NCBI GenBank assembly: GCA_900545885.1
Contig: URAF01000014.1
Span: forward strand, 1-62,762
DNA: 62,762 bases
Direction of reading: 5' to 3'
Origin: an uncultured Eubacteriales bacterium
Lineage (GTDB): Bacteria; Bacillota; Clostridia; Christensenellales; CAG-917
Below are positions 1 through 9,290 of the stretch, piece by piece. Both the position numbers and the translations under genes were made by a program. Below the pieces are notes generated by a model. The model did not search any database and was not told the origin of the DNA. It was given only the letters and a program-made list of their open reading frames with translations. The first letter of the stretch is position 1, and each line of letters starts with the position of its first letter.

Positions 1-52
1 CCCGCGACTTTCACCTTGGCAAGGTGACACTCTACCACTGAGTCACTCCCGC
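1..52 (-). tRNA. tRNA-Gly (GCC), 3' end cut by the window edge
   Basis: Read on the minus strand from 52 downwards, the sequence gives the 5' acceptor strand GCGGGAG, a D arm with AGTGGTAGA, and an anticodon arm with loop TTGCCAA (anticodon GCC). The variable region follows, then the start of the T arm at the window edge. The 3' part, including the acceptor complement, lies outside the window. Confidence 0.9.
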
Positions 53-140
53 GAACGAGATATAATATATCAAACTATCAGAAAAAAAGCAAGGATTTTT
101 CACTTATTTATGCATTTTTTGGCGCAAACGGCTATTTGCT

Positions 141-167
141 TTACTTATTGCGCCGATATGATATAAT
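141..167 (+). promoter_or_regulatory. Probable promoter of tRNA-Leu
   Basis: A TATAAT hexamer at 162-167 lies 19 bases before the tRNA-Leu 5' end, a normal distance for a tRNA gene. The upstream -35 candidate (TTACTT-like, near 141-146) is weak and its spacing is slightly short. Confidence 0.5.
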
Positions 168-186
168 AGATGAGCAAAATTTATAG

Positions 187-269
187 GCAGCCGTGGCGAA
201 ATTGGCAGACGCGCCGGATTTAGGTTCCGGTGGGAAACCGTATGGGTTCAAGTCCCTTCGGCTGCACCA
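187..269 (+). tRNA. tRNA-Leu (TAG), CCA encoded
   Basis: The acceptor strands GCAGCCG (187-193) and CGGCTGC pair over 7 bp. The anticodon stem CCGGA/TCCGG encloses loop TTTAGGT, giving anticodon TAG. A long variable arm (GTGGGAAACC region), typical of tRNA-Leu, and a T arm with GGTTCAAGTCC follow. CCA is encoded at 267-269. Its 3' end is duplicated 217 bases downstream. Confidence 0.95.
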
Positions 270-276
270 AACAACA

Positions 277-313
277 GGACATGCAGATAAAGTTCCGCAT
301 GTCCTTATTAATT
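277..313 (+). terminator. Terminator after tRNA-Leu
   Basis: GGACATGC (277-284) pairs perfectly with GCATGTCC (297-304), followed by TTATTAATT. The hairpin starts eight bases after the tRNA and is duplicated together with the tRNA 3' end at 466-521. Confidence 0.65.
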
Positions 314-465
314 GTCGCGATTATTTGGGACTTGAATGGGCGGATTAGGCAATAGTCCATAAGAACTGTTGTCCCGCCAAGGCGTGATAGCGAAGGCAAC
401 GTCTGTTGTGCGAATACTATGTTATCCTGTGCCGTGCGACAAGTACGTTACAAAGCCGAGCGGAG

Positions 466-521
466 CAAGTCCCTTCGGCTACACCATACAACAGGACATG
501 CAGATAAAGTTCCGCATGTCC
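466..521 (+). repeat. Direct repeat of the tRNA-Leu 3' end plus terminator
   Basis: Bases 466-521 repeat 249-304 (T-arm half, acceptor strand, CCA and the following hairpin) with only two mismatches in 56 positions. One mismatch falls in the acceptor strand (GGCTAC for GGCTGC). No D arm or anticodon arm precedes the copy, so it is not a tRNA. A duplicated tRNA 3' end is what a tRNA-targeting integration leaves as attL/attR. No recombinase lies between the copies, so this would be a remnant. Confidence 0.8.
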
Positions 522-570
522 ATTTATATTTGACTACTATTTTGTCTTGAATATTAATAAATATTGGGCA

Positions 571-598
571 TTGATTTTAGACTTAACTATGGTATAAT
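571..598 (+). promoter_or_regulatory. Promoter of the sugar kinase operon
   Basis: TTGATT (571-576), a 16-base spacer and TATAAT (593-598) lie 38 bases before the kinase start codon. Confidence 0.65.
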
Positions 599-636
599 TG
601 TTTTGTATTTCGAATATCAAAAGATAAGAGGGAAAA

Positions 637-1575
637 ATGAGCAAGCTGATTTGCATGGGCGATTGTATTATTGATTTTCTGCCCTCTGCACCCAAGGAAC
701 TGACTTACACCGCAAAAATGGGCGGCGCTCCCGCCAACGTTTGTGCCGCCGTTGCAAAACTCGGTGCGCACGCTTGTTATTTCGGAAAGCTCGCAAACGA
801 TAATTTCGGAAAATTCCTTCTCGGCGAACTGAAAAAATACGGCATTGACACTTCTCTTACCGTAATTGACGAAACTTGCAAAACCGGTCTTGTCGTCGTC
901 GACCTTTACGAAAGCGGCGAACGCGATTTCTTTTTCTATCGCGACAATCCAGCAGATGCAAATCTGCACGACTACGAAGTGAAAAAAGACATATTCGAAA
1001 AAGGCGATGTGTTGCATTTCTGTTCCATTTCACTTATGGAATCGCCGACAAAACACGCACACGAACGCGCATTGCAATATGCGCGCGAATGCGGCTGTCT
1101 TGTGAGTTTTGATGTAAACGTCAGAATGCACCTTTGGAAAGACGCGACAAAACTCCGTGCTACCGTTTTAGACTTTCTGCCATATGCCGATTTTGTCAAA
1201 GTGACTGACGAAGAAATGGCGTTGCTAGTCGGTTGCGAATGCGAGGTTCAAGGCATTCAGACTTTGTTTGAAAAAGCGCCCAACGCAAAACTTGTTTTCC
1301 TTACCAAAGGCGAAAAGGGTTCGGCAGTTTACGACCGCAACCTTGCAAGCCGCGTTTATCCCGCAAAATCGTCCGAAGTCGTTGATACAACGGGCGCGGG
1401 CGACTGTTTTATCGGCAGCATAATTTACAAAATTCTGCAAAACGAATGCGACCTCACCGTTGACGGAGTCGACGACGCTATGAAACTTGCCGTAAACGCA
1501 TGTTCGGTTGTCATCTCGAGAAAAGGCGGCGCGGGTGCAATGCCGACTCTTTCCGAAGCGGAGGCTGTAAAATGA
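637..1575 (+). CDS. PfkB-family sugar kinase (fructokinase-like)
   Basis: This 312-residue protein has the usual length for ribokinase/PfkB kinases. The N-terminal region carries GGAPANVCAAVAKLG, the sugar-binding GG motif. Near residue 250 is the C-terminal signature DTTGAGDCF, with the catalytic Asp and anion hole. It would phosphorylate a hexose, most likely fructose, in the cytoplasm with ATP. The start follows GAGGG with good spacing. The stop codon overlaps the start of the mannose-6-phosphate isomerase gene (ATGA), so the two are translationally coupled. This pairing fits fructose and mannose entering glycolysis together. The exact sugar is inferred. Confidence 0.85.
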   Translation: MSKLICMGDCIIDFLPSAPKELTYTAKMGGAPANVCAAVAKLGAHACYFGKLANDNFGKFLLGELKKYGIDTSLTVIDETCKTGLVVVDLYESGERDFFFYRDNPADANLHDYEVKKDIFEKGDVLHFCSISLMESPTKHAHERALQYARECGCLVSFDVNVRMHLWKDATKLRATVLDFLPYADFVKVTDEEMALLVGCECEVQGIQTLFEKAPNAKLVFLTKGEKGSAVYDRNLASRVYPAKSSEVVDTTGAGDCFIGSIIYKILQNECDLTVDGVDDAMKLAVNACSVVISRKGGAGAMPTLSEAEAVK

Positions 1576-2627
1576 CAGATATAAAAAGCATTGTTACAAA
1601 ACCCGTATTTTTTAAGCGAAACCGCGTATTCCGCAACTACGTAGGCGGCGAAGGTTTCCGTTCTCTTATGGCGGACAGCACGGGCGATAACGATTTCCCC
1701 GAAGAATGGATTGCAAGCAAAGTCAAAGCAATCAACCCCGTATATTTCGGTGATCGTGACGGCGTGTCAGTCGTCGAAGGTACGGACATTTACTTTGACG
1801 ATTTGCTCCGTTCGGAAGCCGAAGCGCTTACCGGCGGCAAAAAATACGACTGCCTTGTGAAATATCTTGACAGCGCAATTAGATTGCCCGTTCAGGTTCA
1901 CCCGACAAAAGAGTTTTCGGCTAAAAATTTCGGCAGCCCATACGGCAAAACGGAAGCGTGGCTCGTCCTTGCAAAACGCGACGACAACGCTAAACTTTAT
2001 TTCGGATTCAAAGACAAAATAAACCTCGACACACTCAAAGAATATGCAGACAGAAGCCTAGACGAAAAAGATATTCTGACCGAACTGATAACCCCTGTAA
2101 AAGTGGAAGTCGGCGACGTTTTTCTTATTCGTGCGGGGCTCATTCACGCAATCGGCGCAGGCTGCACAATACTCGAAGCACAAGAACCCACCGACTTCAC
2201 GATACAGATTGAAAACTGGTGCGGCGAATCGAGAGTGAGCGAACAGGAAAAGTATCTGGGGCTCGGACGCGACCTCGCAATGAGCGTATTCGATTTCGAT
2301 AAATTCGGCGAAAAAGCAGTTCAAGAATGCAAAATAACGCCTAAAACCGTATTTTGCGACGATAAACTGAAAATCGAAAGTTTGATTTCTTACGAGGACA
2401 CACCCTGTTTTGCAGAAAACAGATACACTCTTTCGGACGGCGAAACCGTTATGGAAAATTCCGCCGCCGTATGGACGATAGTAGACGGAAACGGCGTGAT
2501 TGTGGGCGAAGACTACGAACGTCCGATAAAAAAAGGCGACTATTTCTTCCTGCCGTATGCGGCGGTCGGAAAGTTCTCGCTGAAAGGCAATCTTACAGCC
2601 GTGGAGTGTCTTTCCAGCAAACAATAG
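1572..2627 (+). CDS. manA: Class I mannose-6-phosphate isomerase
   Basis: The 351-residue cupin-type phosphomannose isomerase interconverts mannose-6-phosphate and fructose-6-phosphate. Metal-site motifs are visible: VQVHPTKE (Gln/His), GKTEAWLVL (Glu), and later LIRAGLIHAIGAG (His) followed by LEAQEPTDFT. The ATG at 1572 overlaps the kinase stop and is preferred over an upstream in-frame start inside the kinase gene. With the neighbouring kinase, symporter and alpha-mannosidase it completes a plausible route from mannosides to glycolysis. Confidence 0.9.
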   Translation: MTDIKSIVTKPVFFKRNRVFRNYVGGEGFRSLMADSTGDNDFPEEWIASKVKAINPVYFGDRDGVSVVEGTDIYFDDLLRSEAEALTGGKKYDCLVKYLDSAIRLPVQVHPTKEFSAKNFGSPYGKTEAWLVLAKRDDNAKLYFGFKDKINLDTLKEYADRSLDEKDILTELITPVKVEVGDVFLIRAGLIHAIGAGCTILEAQEPTDFTIQIENWCGESRVSEQEKYLGLGRDLAMSVFDFDKFGEKAVQECKITPKTVFCDDKLKIESLISYEDTPCFAENRYTLSDGETVMENSAAVWTIVDGNGVIVGEDYERPIKKGDYFFLPYAAVGKFSLKGNLTAVECLSSKQ

Positions 2628-2713
2628 TCGCAACTCCCGCCTTGCGTATGTTCAATGGCGGAAAAACATAAACAGTTTATAACTTTTTGACAAAATTGAT
2701 AAGGGAGGAAAAT

Positions 2714-4447
2714 ATGAATTTCGTCAAAAAGGCTTTGACCTGGTCTTTTCCCGTAGCGGAAAAACAGATGGGAGATTACTCCCGTCGAGAAGGCATTGCG
2801 TTCCTTGTCGGTATGTTGGGTCAGAACATGATTTACAACATAATCGGCGCGGCGTTGTCGGTATTCTACACCGACGTCGTCATGATTGACATTGCGGTTG
2901 TCGGTATCATACTTACCGCTTGCCGCGTGTGGGACGCGTTGAACGACCCCGTCATGGGCGTCATTATGGAAAACACAAGATCACGCTGGGGCAAATGTCG
3001 ACCATATCTGAAATATATGCCTCTCCCCGTCGCCGTGATAACTTTGCTGTTGTTCATGCCGATTTCGGACTGGCCGATGGGCGCGAAGATCACGTATCTC
3101 GTGATGATTTACTTCTTATGGTCGCCCATTTACACTTTGTGCGACATTCCGCTTTGGAGTTTGCCGTCGCGAATGGTTCCCGACGAAGGAAAGCGCACGA
3201 AACTCATATCTGCGGCACGTGTTGTCGGCAATCTCGGCGCAGTGGTAACGGCACTTTATGCGCCGATGAAAAACTTCATCGGCGGACTTGACCTCGGCAT
3301 CTTCGCAAACGAAGGACTTGCCAACCACAGCGGATATTTTTCACAGGAACAGGGATACCTTTTCACTACCCTTATTATAGTGGTAATAGGTATGATACTT
3401 TTCAAGGTTACGTTCCCGTTTGTCCGTGAACGCGTCGACCTTCCAAACGCCCAGACTTCAAACGTAAAAGATATTCTCAAAACCGTAAAATCCAATTCGC
3501 CGTTTGTGCGTGTGTTCATATCGGGTATACTCGGGTGCACAAAAACGCTGCTTCTGACTGCGGGTATGTACTTCTGCAAATGGGTTATGGGCGACGGTAA
3601 CGAGGGACTTTGGCTTATCTACCTCGGCGCTCCTTTTATGGTCGGATATATCCTTTCAATGGTAATAACGCCTGCAATGGGCACGAAATTCACAAAGAAA
3701 CGATTGTATCTCTGGACGTCGTATTTGAGCGCGGTGCCAATGCTCGTAATGTTCTTCGCCGCATTCCAAAACCTTACTTTGCTGCACGAACCGGGTTATC
3801 TCGCACTCATGATAATCATGCTTGCGCTTTACGGATTTTTCAGCGGATTTACCATAGCGCTGCAACCCGTAATGATTGCCGACAGCGTCGACTATATTGA
3901 ATGGAAAGCGGGAAAAAGAAACGACGGTATCTTTTTCAGCGGTCTTACTTTCAACTCCAAACTCTCGGCAGGCATAGCAATTCTGATTTCCAACCTGTTG
4001 CTCGGTTTTGTAAGTTATACACCCGTCATCGACTCGCTCAGCAAACAAATCGAAGCCGCAGCGGAAAGTGGACAAACGTTCACGTTGAACTTTGCCGCGG
4101 AATATCCCGAAATCACGATGATGATGTTCATACTCATCACAATCGTTCCCGCTATCGGCTGCATATTGCAGGCAATCCCGATGCACCGTTATGAACTGAC
4201 GGATGCCAAACTTGCCGAAATCAGAGCCATAAACGAAGAACGTCGCGCCGCCTGTACGGAAAACGGCGAAATTCTGGAAGAAGTAATCACCGAAAACAAC
4301 GAAACTTCCGAAAACGCCGATGCGGACGCTTCGGAAACTTCCGACGCAGAACAAAATGAAGAAAACGTCGTGAACGTCGACGAAAGCATCGTCACTCCCG
4401 AACAACCGGAAAGCGAACAAACCGACGATAATTCGGACGAAAACTGA
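2714..4447 (+). CDS. GPH-family sugar:cation symporter (MelB-like)
   Basis: The 577-residue membrane protein has about twelve hydrophobic segments. It carries the GPH/MFS loop motif around NDPVMGVIMENTRSRWGKCR after the second helix and later FSGFTIALQPVMIADSVDY, both typical of glycoside-pentoside-hexuronide:cation symporters. It should import a sugar or glycoside with Na+ or H+. The start at 2714 is set by AAGGGAGGAAAAT just upstream. Unusually, the last 65 or so residues form a hydrophilic tail very rich in Glu, Asp, Asn, Ser and Thr that most MelB relatives lack. The neighbouring mannose genes suggest mannosides as substrate, which is inference. Confidence 0.85.
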   Translation: MNFVKKALTWSFPVAEKQMGDYSRREGIAFLVGMLGQNMIYNIIGAALSVFYTDVVMIDIAVVGIILTACRVWDALNDPVMGVIMENTRSRWGKCRPYLKYMPLPVAVITLLLFMPISDWPMGAKITYLVMIYFLWSPIYTLCDIPLWSLPSRMVPDEGKRTKLISAARVVGNLGAVVTALYAPMKNFIGGLDLGIFANEGLANHSGYFSQEQGYLFTTLIIVVIGMILFKVTFPFVRERVDLPNAQTSNVKDILKTVKSNSPFVRVFISGILGCTKTLLLTAGMYFCKWVMGDGNEGLWLIYLGAPFMVGYILSMVITPAMGTKFTKKRLYLWTSYLSAVPMLVMFFAAFQNLTLLHEPGYLALMIIMLALYGFFSGFTIALQPVMIADSVDYIEWKAGKRNDGIFFSGLTFNSKLSAGIAILISNLLLGFVSYTPVIDSLSKQIEAAAESGQTFTLNFAAEYPEITMMMFILITIVPAIGCILQAIPMHRYELTDAKLAEIRAINEERRAACTENGEILEEVITENNETSENADADASETSDAEQNEENVVNVDESIVTPEQPESEQTDDNSDEN

Positions 4448-4483
4448 AAAGAATTGTAAGCAATTCAAATCTGCAAAAACAGT

Positions 4484-4516
4484 AAAACGCGTTCCTTACG
4501 GGGCGCGTTTTAATTG
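4484..4516 (+). terminator. Terminator after the symporter gene
   Basis: AAAACGCG (4484-4491) pairs with CGCGTTTT (4504-4511), giving an intrinsic hairpin with a T-rich 3' arm 36 bases after the stop codon. Confidence 0.75.
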
Positions 4517-4724
4517 AGTTTTTCATTAAGTCACTGATGTTATTGAATTTGCTTGTTCAGTCGATGAGTTTGTGGACTGCCCTTTTGCGCCTTGCTTGTC
4601 CGCTTGCGACCTCAAAGCAGACTACCAACATTTAACTTATATTTATGCGGGCGTTCAACCGCTCTCGCGCGGAATGAGTAAATCAGTGCGGCCAATGCAG
4701 CCGACCGCGCTCGATTTCCATATG

Positions 4725-7715
4725 TCAAATCACGTAAAGCGTTTTGATTTCGTAAGGTCTGAACGACAACTCCGCACCGCATTCGACGGCATTGTTTTCG
4801 CGCATATCGCACTCGTAAATTTTGTCATAACCGAAACCGAGCGAAACCGTAGCCGTGCACGCCTTGCCTTCGTTTTCGTATACACGGATAACCGTTGCTT
4901 TGCCGTCTTCCGAAGGTTTGAGTGTTTCCACAACGAGGTTGCCTGCGGACAAAGATACGGGAGAAACCGAAGATACGTTTTTGCATTTCGTTTCGACGGG
5001 AAGCAGGTTGAAAAGATAGGATTGTTCGGGAACTTTTGCCGAGAAACAATCACCCGTATGCGGATAGAATGCATAACGGAAACGGTGCTTCCCGCGGTCG
5101 GCGGTTTTGTCGGGATAAACGGGAGAACGCAGCAGGTTTATGCTCATAAGTCCGTCTTTCACGCGGAAACCGTATTTACTGTCGGAAAGCAATGCGCACC
5201 CTTTACCGTCCTTTGACACGTCAACGTACTTGTGCGCGCAAATTTCGAACTGCGCCCAATCGATTTTGTTGTCCGTCTTTGTAGAGCGTGAGATATTGCC
5301 AAACTGAATGTCGCACGTCACTTTATCCGCAAAGACCGACGGCATGAATTCCGCCCTCAGCATTCTGTGCGTTTCGTGCCAGTCAACGGACGTATCGAAC
5401 TCGACGTACGGTTTTCCCGCTGTGAGAACAGACTTCTGCACCAGCGACGATTTGCCGTAACGGTACTCCGTTTCCACAACGGCGGACGCTCCGTCAATAT
5501 ACGACCTGCTTGACACCGCCTTGAAGTGCGAAGGGCGTTTCTTTGTGTAATTGATGTCGATGTCCCAAGCGTTGTAAGGCAACTTTTTGTCGTAATAGAC
5601 GTTTAATCTGTTGATATAAGCACCGTTAAACTCGTATTTCGATGTTTTGTCAAAAACCGATTTGATTGTGCCGTCTTTGGAGAACACAACTTTCAGGAAC
5701 TCGTTTTCTATGCTTTCCTGCGAAATTTTGAGTCCCTGCGGAGTGCTTGCAACGGGTTTCGCTTCGCCGAAAGAGTAAGCCGCGGCTTCGTATAACGTCG
5801 CCTTTCCGCCGATGTTGATATACTCTTTCCTTGCAAACGGTGCGGGGTTGAAATACACTGCATTACCGCGCTTTTCATTTCCGTCCGCCGCGACGCCGTC
5901 GATTGCGTTTTCTTTTTCAGCCGACTGCGCAAGGAAGTCAATGACTTCCGCAGTAAGTTTTTCAAGGTCGGCAAGCATTGACTTGTAGCGTTCCGTCGTC
6001 TCTTTGTAAACTCTGTTTATGGACGAGCCGGGAAGAATATCGTGGAACTGATAAAGCAAAACTTCTTTCCAGATTTTGGCGACCTCGACGTAAGGATATT
6101 TGTATCCTTTTCTTGCCGCAAGCGCTCCCAACGCTTCCAACGTATGCAATGCGTACTCGCAAGTGCGGTTGTATTTTTTGTTGTTGCTCTGCGTGGTATA
6201 TGTACCCTGATGCTTTTCAAGGTAGAGTTCGCCTTTGTAGACAGGATACTGTTCTCTCTTTTCGTTCAGTCTGTCAAAGAAATCGCAGGCTTTACCGAAA
6301 TTTATTTTGGGCAGTCCGCGCGTGTTGCGGTAACGTTTGATGAGTTCGATGTTGGCTTCGCAAGCACCGCCGCCGCCGTCACCCGCGCCAAAAAGCATCA
6401 ATGCTTCGTCCGACACCTTGTCTTTCTTTTTGTGGTTTCGGTAAAGTTCGGCAAGCGAAGGCGCCGCGCCCGAACTGTTGTAGGTGTTGGCGGGAAGAAG
6501 GTGCACAAGAACTTCGTCGTCGGAAAGTCCCTGCCACAGGAAAGTCTGCAAAGGAAAATCGTTGTGTTCGTTCCAACTGATTTTCTGCGTCATAAAGTAA
6601 TCCATACCGCAACCTTTGATAATCTGCGGAAGTGCCGCGGTGTAACCGAACACGTCAGGCAACCAGCAGTTGTTGACGGACACGCCGAACTCCTTTTCCC
6701 AGAAATCCAGACCGTAAACAAACTGCCTGATGAGCGCTTCGCCACCCGATATATTGGTGTCGCATTCCACCCACATTCCGCCTTGCGGCTCAAAATTGCC
6801 TTTTGCGAACGCCTTTTTGACGCGCTCGTACAATGCGGGATACTGCTCTTTCAGCCAAACGAATTCCTGCGGCTGGCTTGCACCGTATACGTATTCTGGA
6901 TAACGCTCGGTGTTGCGGATGGCGTTAGACACCGTGCGCGCAGCTTTTCTTTCCGTTTCGCGCATGGGCCAAAGCCACGCAAGGTCGAGATGCGAATGCC
7001 CGACTGCCGTAACCGTAAGGTCGGACTCGGACGGCTTTTCAAGAACGGCACGCAAACGCCGAGATGCTTTGTCGTAATTGCCGCAAGTGTATTCAAAATA
7101 GGATTTGCCGAGTGCGGAAGATATTGCAAGCTTATCTTTGCCTTTCGCAACCACTTTCAAAAACGCGGCGGCAAGATAATCGAAATAGTAGTCATACAGT
7201 TTTTCGTCGGCAACCGCAAGGTTCGCGTGCAGGAATTTTCCGCGGAATATTTCTTTGCCGAAAAGTCCGTTGAACCCTGCGTCAATCCACAAATCGACTT
7301 TGTCCGCGTCAGCGTTCATACGGAACACGCTTTTCCCCATTGGCGGATTGAAAAATTCGGCTACGCCGCCTATACCGAAAAGATGCGAAAACCCTTGCAA
7401 AGCGTCTTTTCCTTCTCCTACGGCAAGACCTTCGCCAAGCACGTCAAAGATGACGCAGAGTTTTTCGCCGCGCAGTTTCTCGGGAATTTCACCCGTGACG
7501 TGAAACCACGCACAATCGAAAATCCCGCCCCATACGTGACCGCGACGGACGGGTTTCTGTCCTTTTTCGCGCTCTTCGTAAGGAACGGGTTCTTTGGATT
7601 CCGAACACGTTACGTTCAGTTTTGCGACGCGCTTGAAAACGCGGCGTTTCATAGAAAGGATACGCAAAGTATCCACAGGTTGCAGCAGAATTTTCAGGTC
7701 CTGCAATACGTCCAT
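4725..7715 (-). CDS. GH38 alpha-mannosidase
   Basis: The 996-residue protein matches bacterial family 38 alpha-mannosidases over full length. The catalytic domain starts with GHSHLDLAWLWP (His240, His242 and Asp244 as zinc ligands). The predicted nucleophile Asp354 lies in LPDVFGY. A long C-terminal beta-sandwich region follows. No signal peptide is visible, so it probably cuts imported mannosides or manno-oligosaccharides in the cytoplasm. GGGGGAAAAT precedes the ATG. It converges on the kinase-isomerase-symporter operon and belongs functionally with it. Confidence 0.93.
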   Translation of the reverse strand: MDVLQDLKILLQPVDTLRILSMKRRVFKRVAKLNVTCSESKEPVPYEEREKGQKPVRRGHVWGGIFDCAWFHVTGEIPEKLRGEKLCVIFDVLGEGLAVGEGKDALQGFSHLFGIGGVAEFFNPPMGKSVFRMNADADKVDLWIDAGFNGLFGKEIFRGKFLHANLAVADEKLYDYYFDYLAAAFLKVVAKGKDKLAISSALGKSYFEYTCGNYDKASRRLRAVLEKPSESDLTVTAVGHSHLDLAWLWPMRETERKAARTVSNAIRNTERYPEYVYGASQPQEFVWLKEQYPALYERVKKAFAKGNFEPQGGMWVECDTNISGGEALIRQFVYGLDFWEKEFGVSVNNCWLPDVFGYTAALPQIIKGCGMDYFMTQKISWNEHNDFPLQTFLWQGLSDDEVLVHLLPANTYNSSGAAPSLAELYRNHKKKDKVSDEALMLFGAGDGGGGACEANIELIKRYRNTRGLPKINFGKACDFFDRLNEKREQYPVYKGELYLEKHQGTYTTQSNNKKYNRTCEYALHTLEALGALAARKGYKYPYVEVAKIWKEVLLYQFHDILPGSSINRVYKETTERYKSMLADLEKLTAEVIDFLAQSAEKENAIDGVAADGNEKRGNAVYFNPAPFARKEYINIGGKATLYEAAAYSFGEAKPVASTPQGLKISQESIENEFLKVVFSKDGTIKSVFDKTSKYEFNGAYINRLNVYYDKKLPYNAWDIDINYTKKRPSHFKAVSSRSYIDGASAVVETEYRYGKSSLVQKSVLTAGKPYVEFDTSVDWHETHRMLRAEFMPSVFADKVTCDIQFGNISRSTKTDNKIDWAQFEICAHKYVDVSKDGKGCALLSDSKYGFRVKDGLMSINLLRSPVYPDKTADRGKHRFRYAFYPHTGDCFSAKVPEQSYLFNLLPVETKCKNVSSVSPVSLSAGNLVVETLKPSEDGKATVIRVYENEGKACTATVSLGFGYDKIYECDMRENNAVECGAELSFRPYEIKTLYVI

Positions 7716-7751
7716 ATTTTCCCCCTTCGGAACGTAGTTTCCTGTAATCTG

Positions 7752-7769
7752 ACGACGAAAATACGTCGT
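7752..7769. promoter_or_regulatory. Possible operator upstream of the alpha-mannosidase
   Basis: A perfect inverted repeat, ACGACG (7752-7757) and CGTCGT (7764-7769) with a 6-base spacer, lies about 40 bases before the mannosidase start, next to an AT-rich stretch that could hold its -10. No regulator gene is adjacent. Assignment as an operator is inference. Confidence 0.3.
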
Positions 7770-7930
7770 GTATATTACTTATTTTAACGCCCTGTATCGC
7801 ACTTTCCGCACGCCGTTATCTTGTACGGATTGCAGGTTACAGGACATTTACAAACGGTTTTGTTCTTCCGTGTTTTTTCGCCAATTTTGCAAATTGCGCG
7901 GTTTATAATTGCAAAACGACACTATAACAG

Positions 7931-9280
7931 TCAGTTTTTGTAACTGTGTATAGGTGCGGGAATTCTGCCGCCGCGGTTTACGAAGTCCGCCGCGCTGCCT
8001 TTCGACACCTGCATTATGGGTGCGTATCCGAGCAGTCCGCCAAACTGTACGTCGCCCTCGTTCTTACCGTGAACAGGTATGACGCGCACTGCCGTGGTTT
8101 TGTTGTTGATGACGCCGATTGCGGCTTCGTCCGCGATTATTGCGGACACCGTTTCGGCGGGAGTGTCGCCGGGTATGGCTATCATATCAAGTCCCACGCT
8201 GCAAACCGAGGTCATGGCTTCCAGCTTTTCGAGAGACAGCGCGCCTGCGCGGACGGCTTCAATCATTCCGATGTCTTCGCTTACGGGAATGAATGCCCCC
8301 GAAAGTCCGCCGACGTGCGAGCTTGCCATTGTGCCGCCTTTCTTGACCGCATCGTTGAGCATTGCAAGGCATGCCGTCGTACCGTGAGTACCGACGACGG
8401 AAAGCCCCATTTCCTGCAAGACTTCGCCAACGCTGTCGTTGCGTATGGGCGTGGGAGCAAGGGACAGGTCGACAATGCCGAACTCTGCTCCGAGTTCGCG
8501 TGCCGCTTCCCTGCCGACAAGTTCGCCCATTCGGGTGATTTTGAATGCTGTGTCCTTTATGGTTTCGCTAAGTACGTCGCAGCTTTCACCGCGGATTTGT
8601 TCGAGGGCGGCTTTGACTACGCCCGGGCCGGATATGCCTACGTTTATAACGCAGTCGCCTTCGCTCACTCCGTTGAACGACCCCGCCATAAAGGGGTTGT
8701 CTTCCACGGCGTTTGCAAACACGACCAGTTTTGCGCAACCTATGCTGTCGTCGGCGGCAGTAAGACGCGCCGTTTCCTTGACGACTTCGCCCATAAGTCT
8801 GACCGCGTCCATATTGATACCCGCTCTCGTGGAACCGACGTTCACGCTTGCGCACACTCTTTCGGTGGACGCGAGAACTTCGGGTATGGTGAGAATGAAC
8901 TCTTTTTCTTCCTTGGTCATCGACTTCTGTACAAGCGCGGTATAACCGCCGATGAAGTCTATGCCTATGCTCTTTGCGACTTCGTCCATTGCCAAGGCAA
9001 TTTGCTTGTAGCCGCCGCTTGCCGCGCCTATAAGGCTTACGGGGCTTACGGAAAGTCGTTTGTTTACAATCGGAATGCCGTACTTCGCCTGAATTTTGTC
9101 CGCAACGGATTTAAGGTTGCCCGCCTTTGCAAGCAGCTTTGCGCGGACGTTTGCGGCGGTGCGGTCGGGGTCGTCCGAAATGCAGTCGAAAAGACTTGAA
9201 TGCATCGTCACCGTACGGATGTCAAGATGCTGGTCCTTTATCATCCGTATTGTCTGTATTATCTCTTTCTGATTGAGCAT
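7931..9280 (-). CDS. UPF0210 / PFL-family protein (DUF711)
   Basis: The 449-residue protein matches the UPF0210 family throughout, with NKRLSVSPVSLIGAA near residue 75, VGSTRAGINMDAVRLMG, and glycine-rich stretches such as GISGPGVVKAAL and GTHGTTACLAMLNDAV. The family fold is related to glycyl-radical enzymes (PFL/RNR), but the biochemical role is not established. It lies 10 bases after a small ACT-domain gene, the widely conserved UPF0237-UPF0210 pair, which suggests control by a small-molecule ligand. The ATG is preceded by GGCGG. Confidence 0.9.
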   Translation of the reverse strand: MLNQKEIIQTIRMIKDQHLDIRTVTMHSSLFDCISDDPDRTAANVRAKLLAKAGNLKSVADKIQAKYGIPIVNKRLSVSPVSLIGAASGGYKQIALAMDEVAKSIGIDFIGGYTALVQKSMTKEEKEFILTIPEVLASTERVCASVNVGSTRAGINMDAVRLMGEVVKETARLTAADDSIGCAKLVVFANAVEDNPFMAGSFNGVSEGDCVINVGISGPGVVKAALEQIRGESCDVLSETIKDTAFKITRMGELVGREAARELGAEFGIVDLSLAPTPIRNDSVGEVLQEMGLSVVGTHGTTACLAMLNDAVKKGGTMASSHVGGLSGAFIPVSEDIGMIEAVRAGALSLEKLEAMTSVCSVGLDMIAIPGDTPAETVSAIIADEAAIGVINNKTTAVRVIPVHGKNEGDVQFGGLLGYAPIMQVSKGSAADFVNRGGRIPAPIHSYKN

Positions 9281-9290
9281 ATTTTACCGC

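Noticed and set aside
6042..7787. Long open frame (about 580 codons) on the plus strand opposite the alpha-mannosidase
   Set aside because: It mirrors the strongly supported GH38 gene, has no ribosome site or domain pattern, and has unnatural Phe/Arg/Val-rich composition. It arises from codon bias of the real gene.
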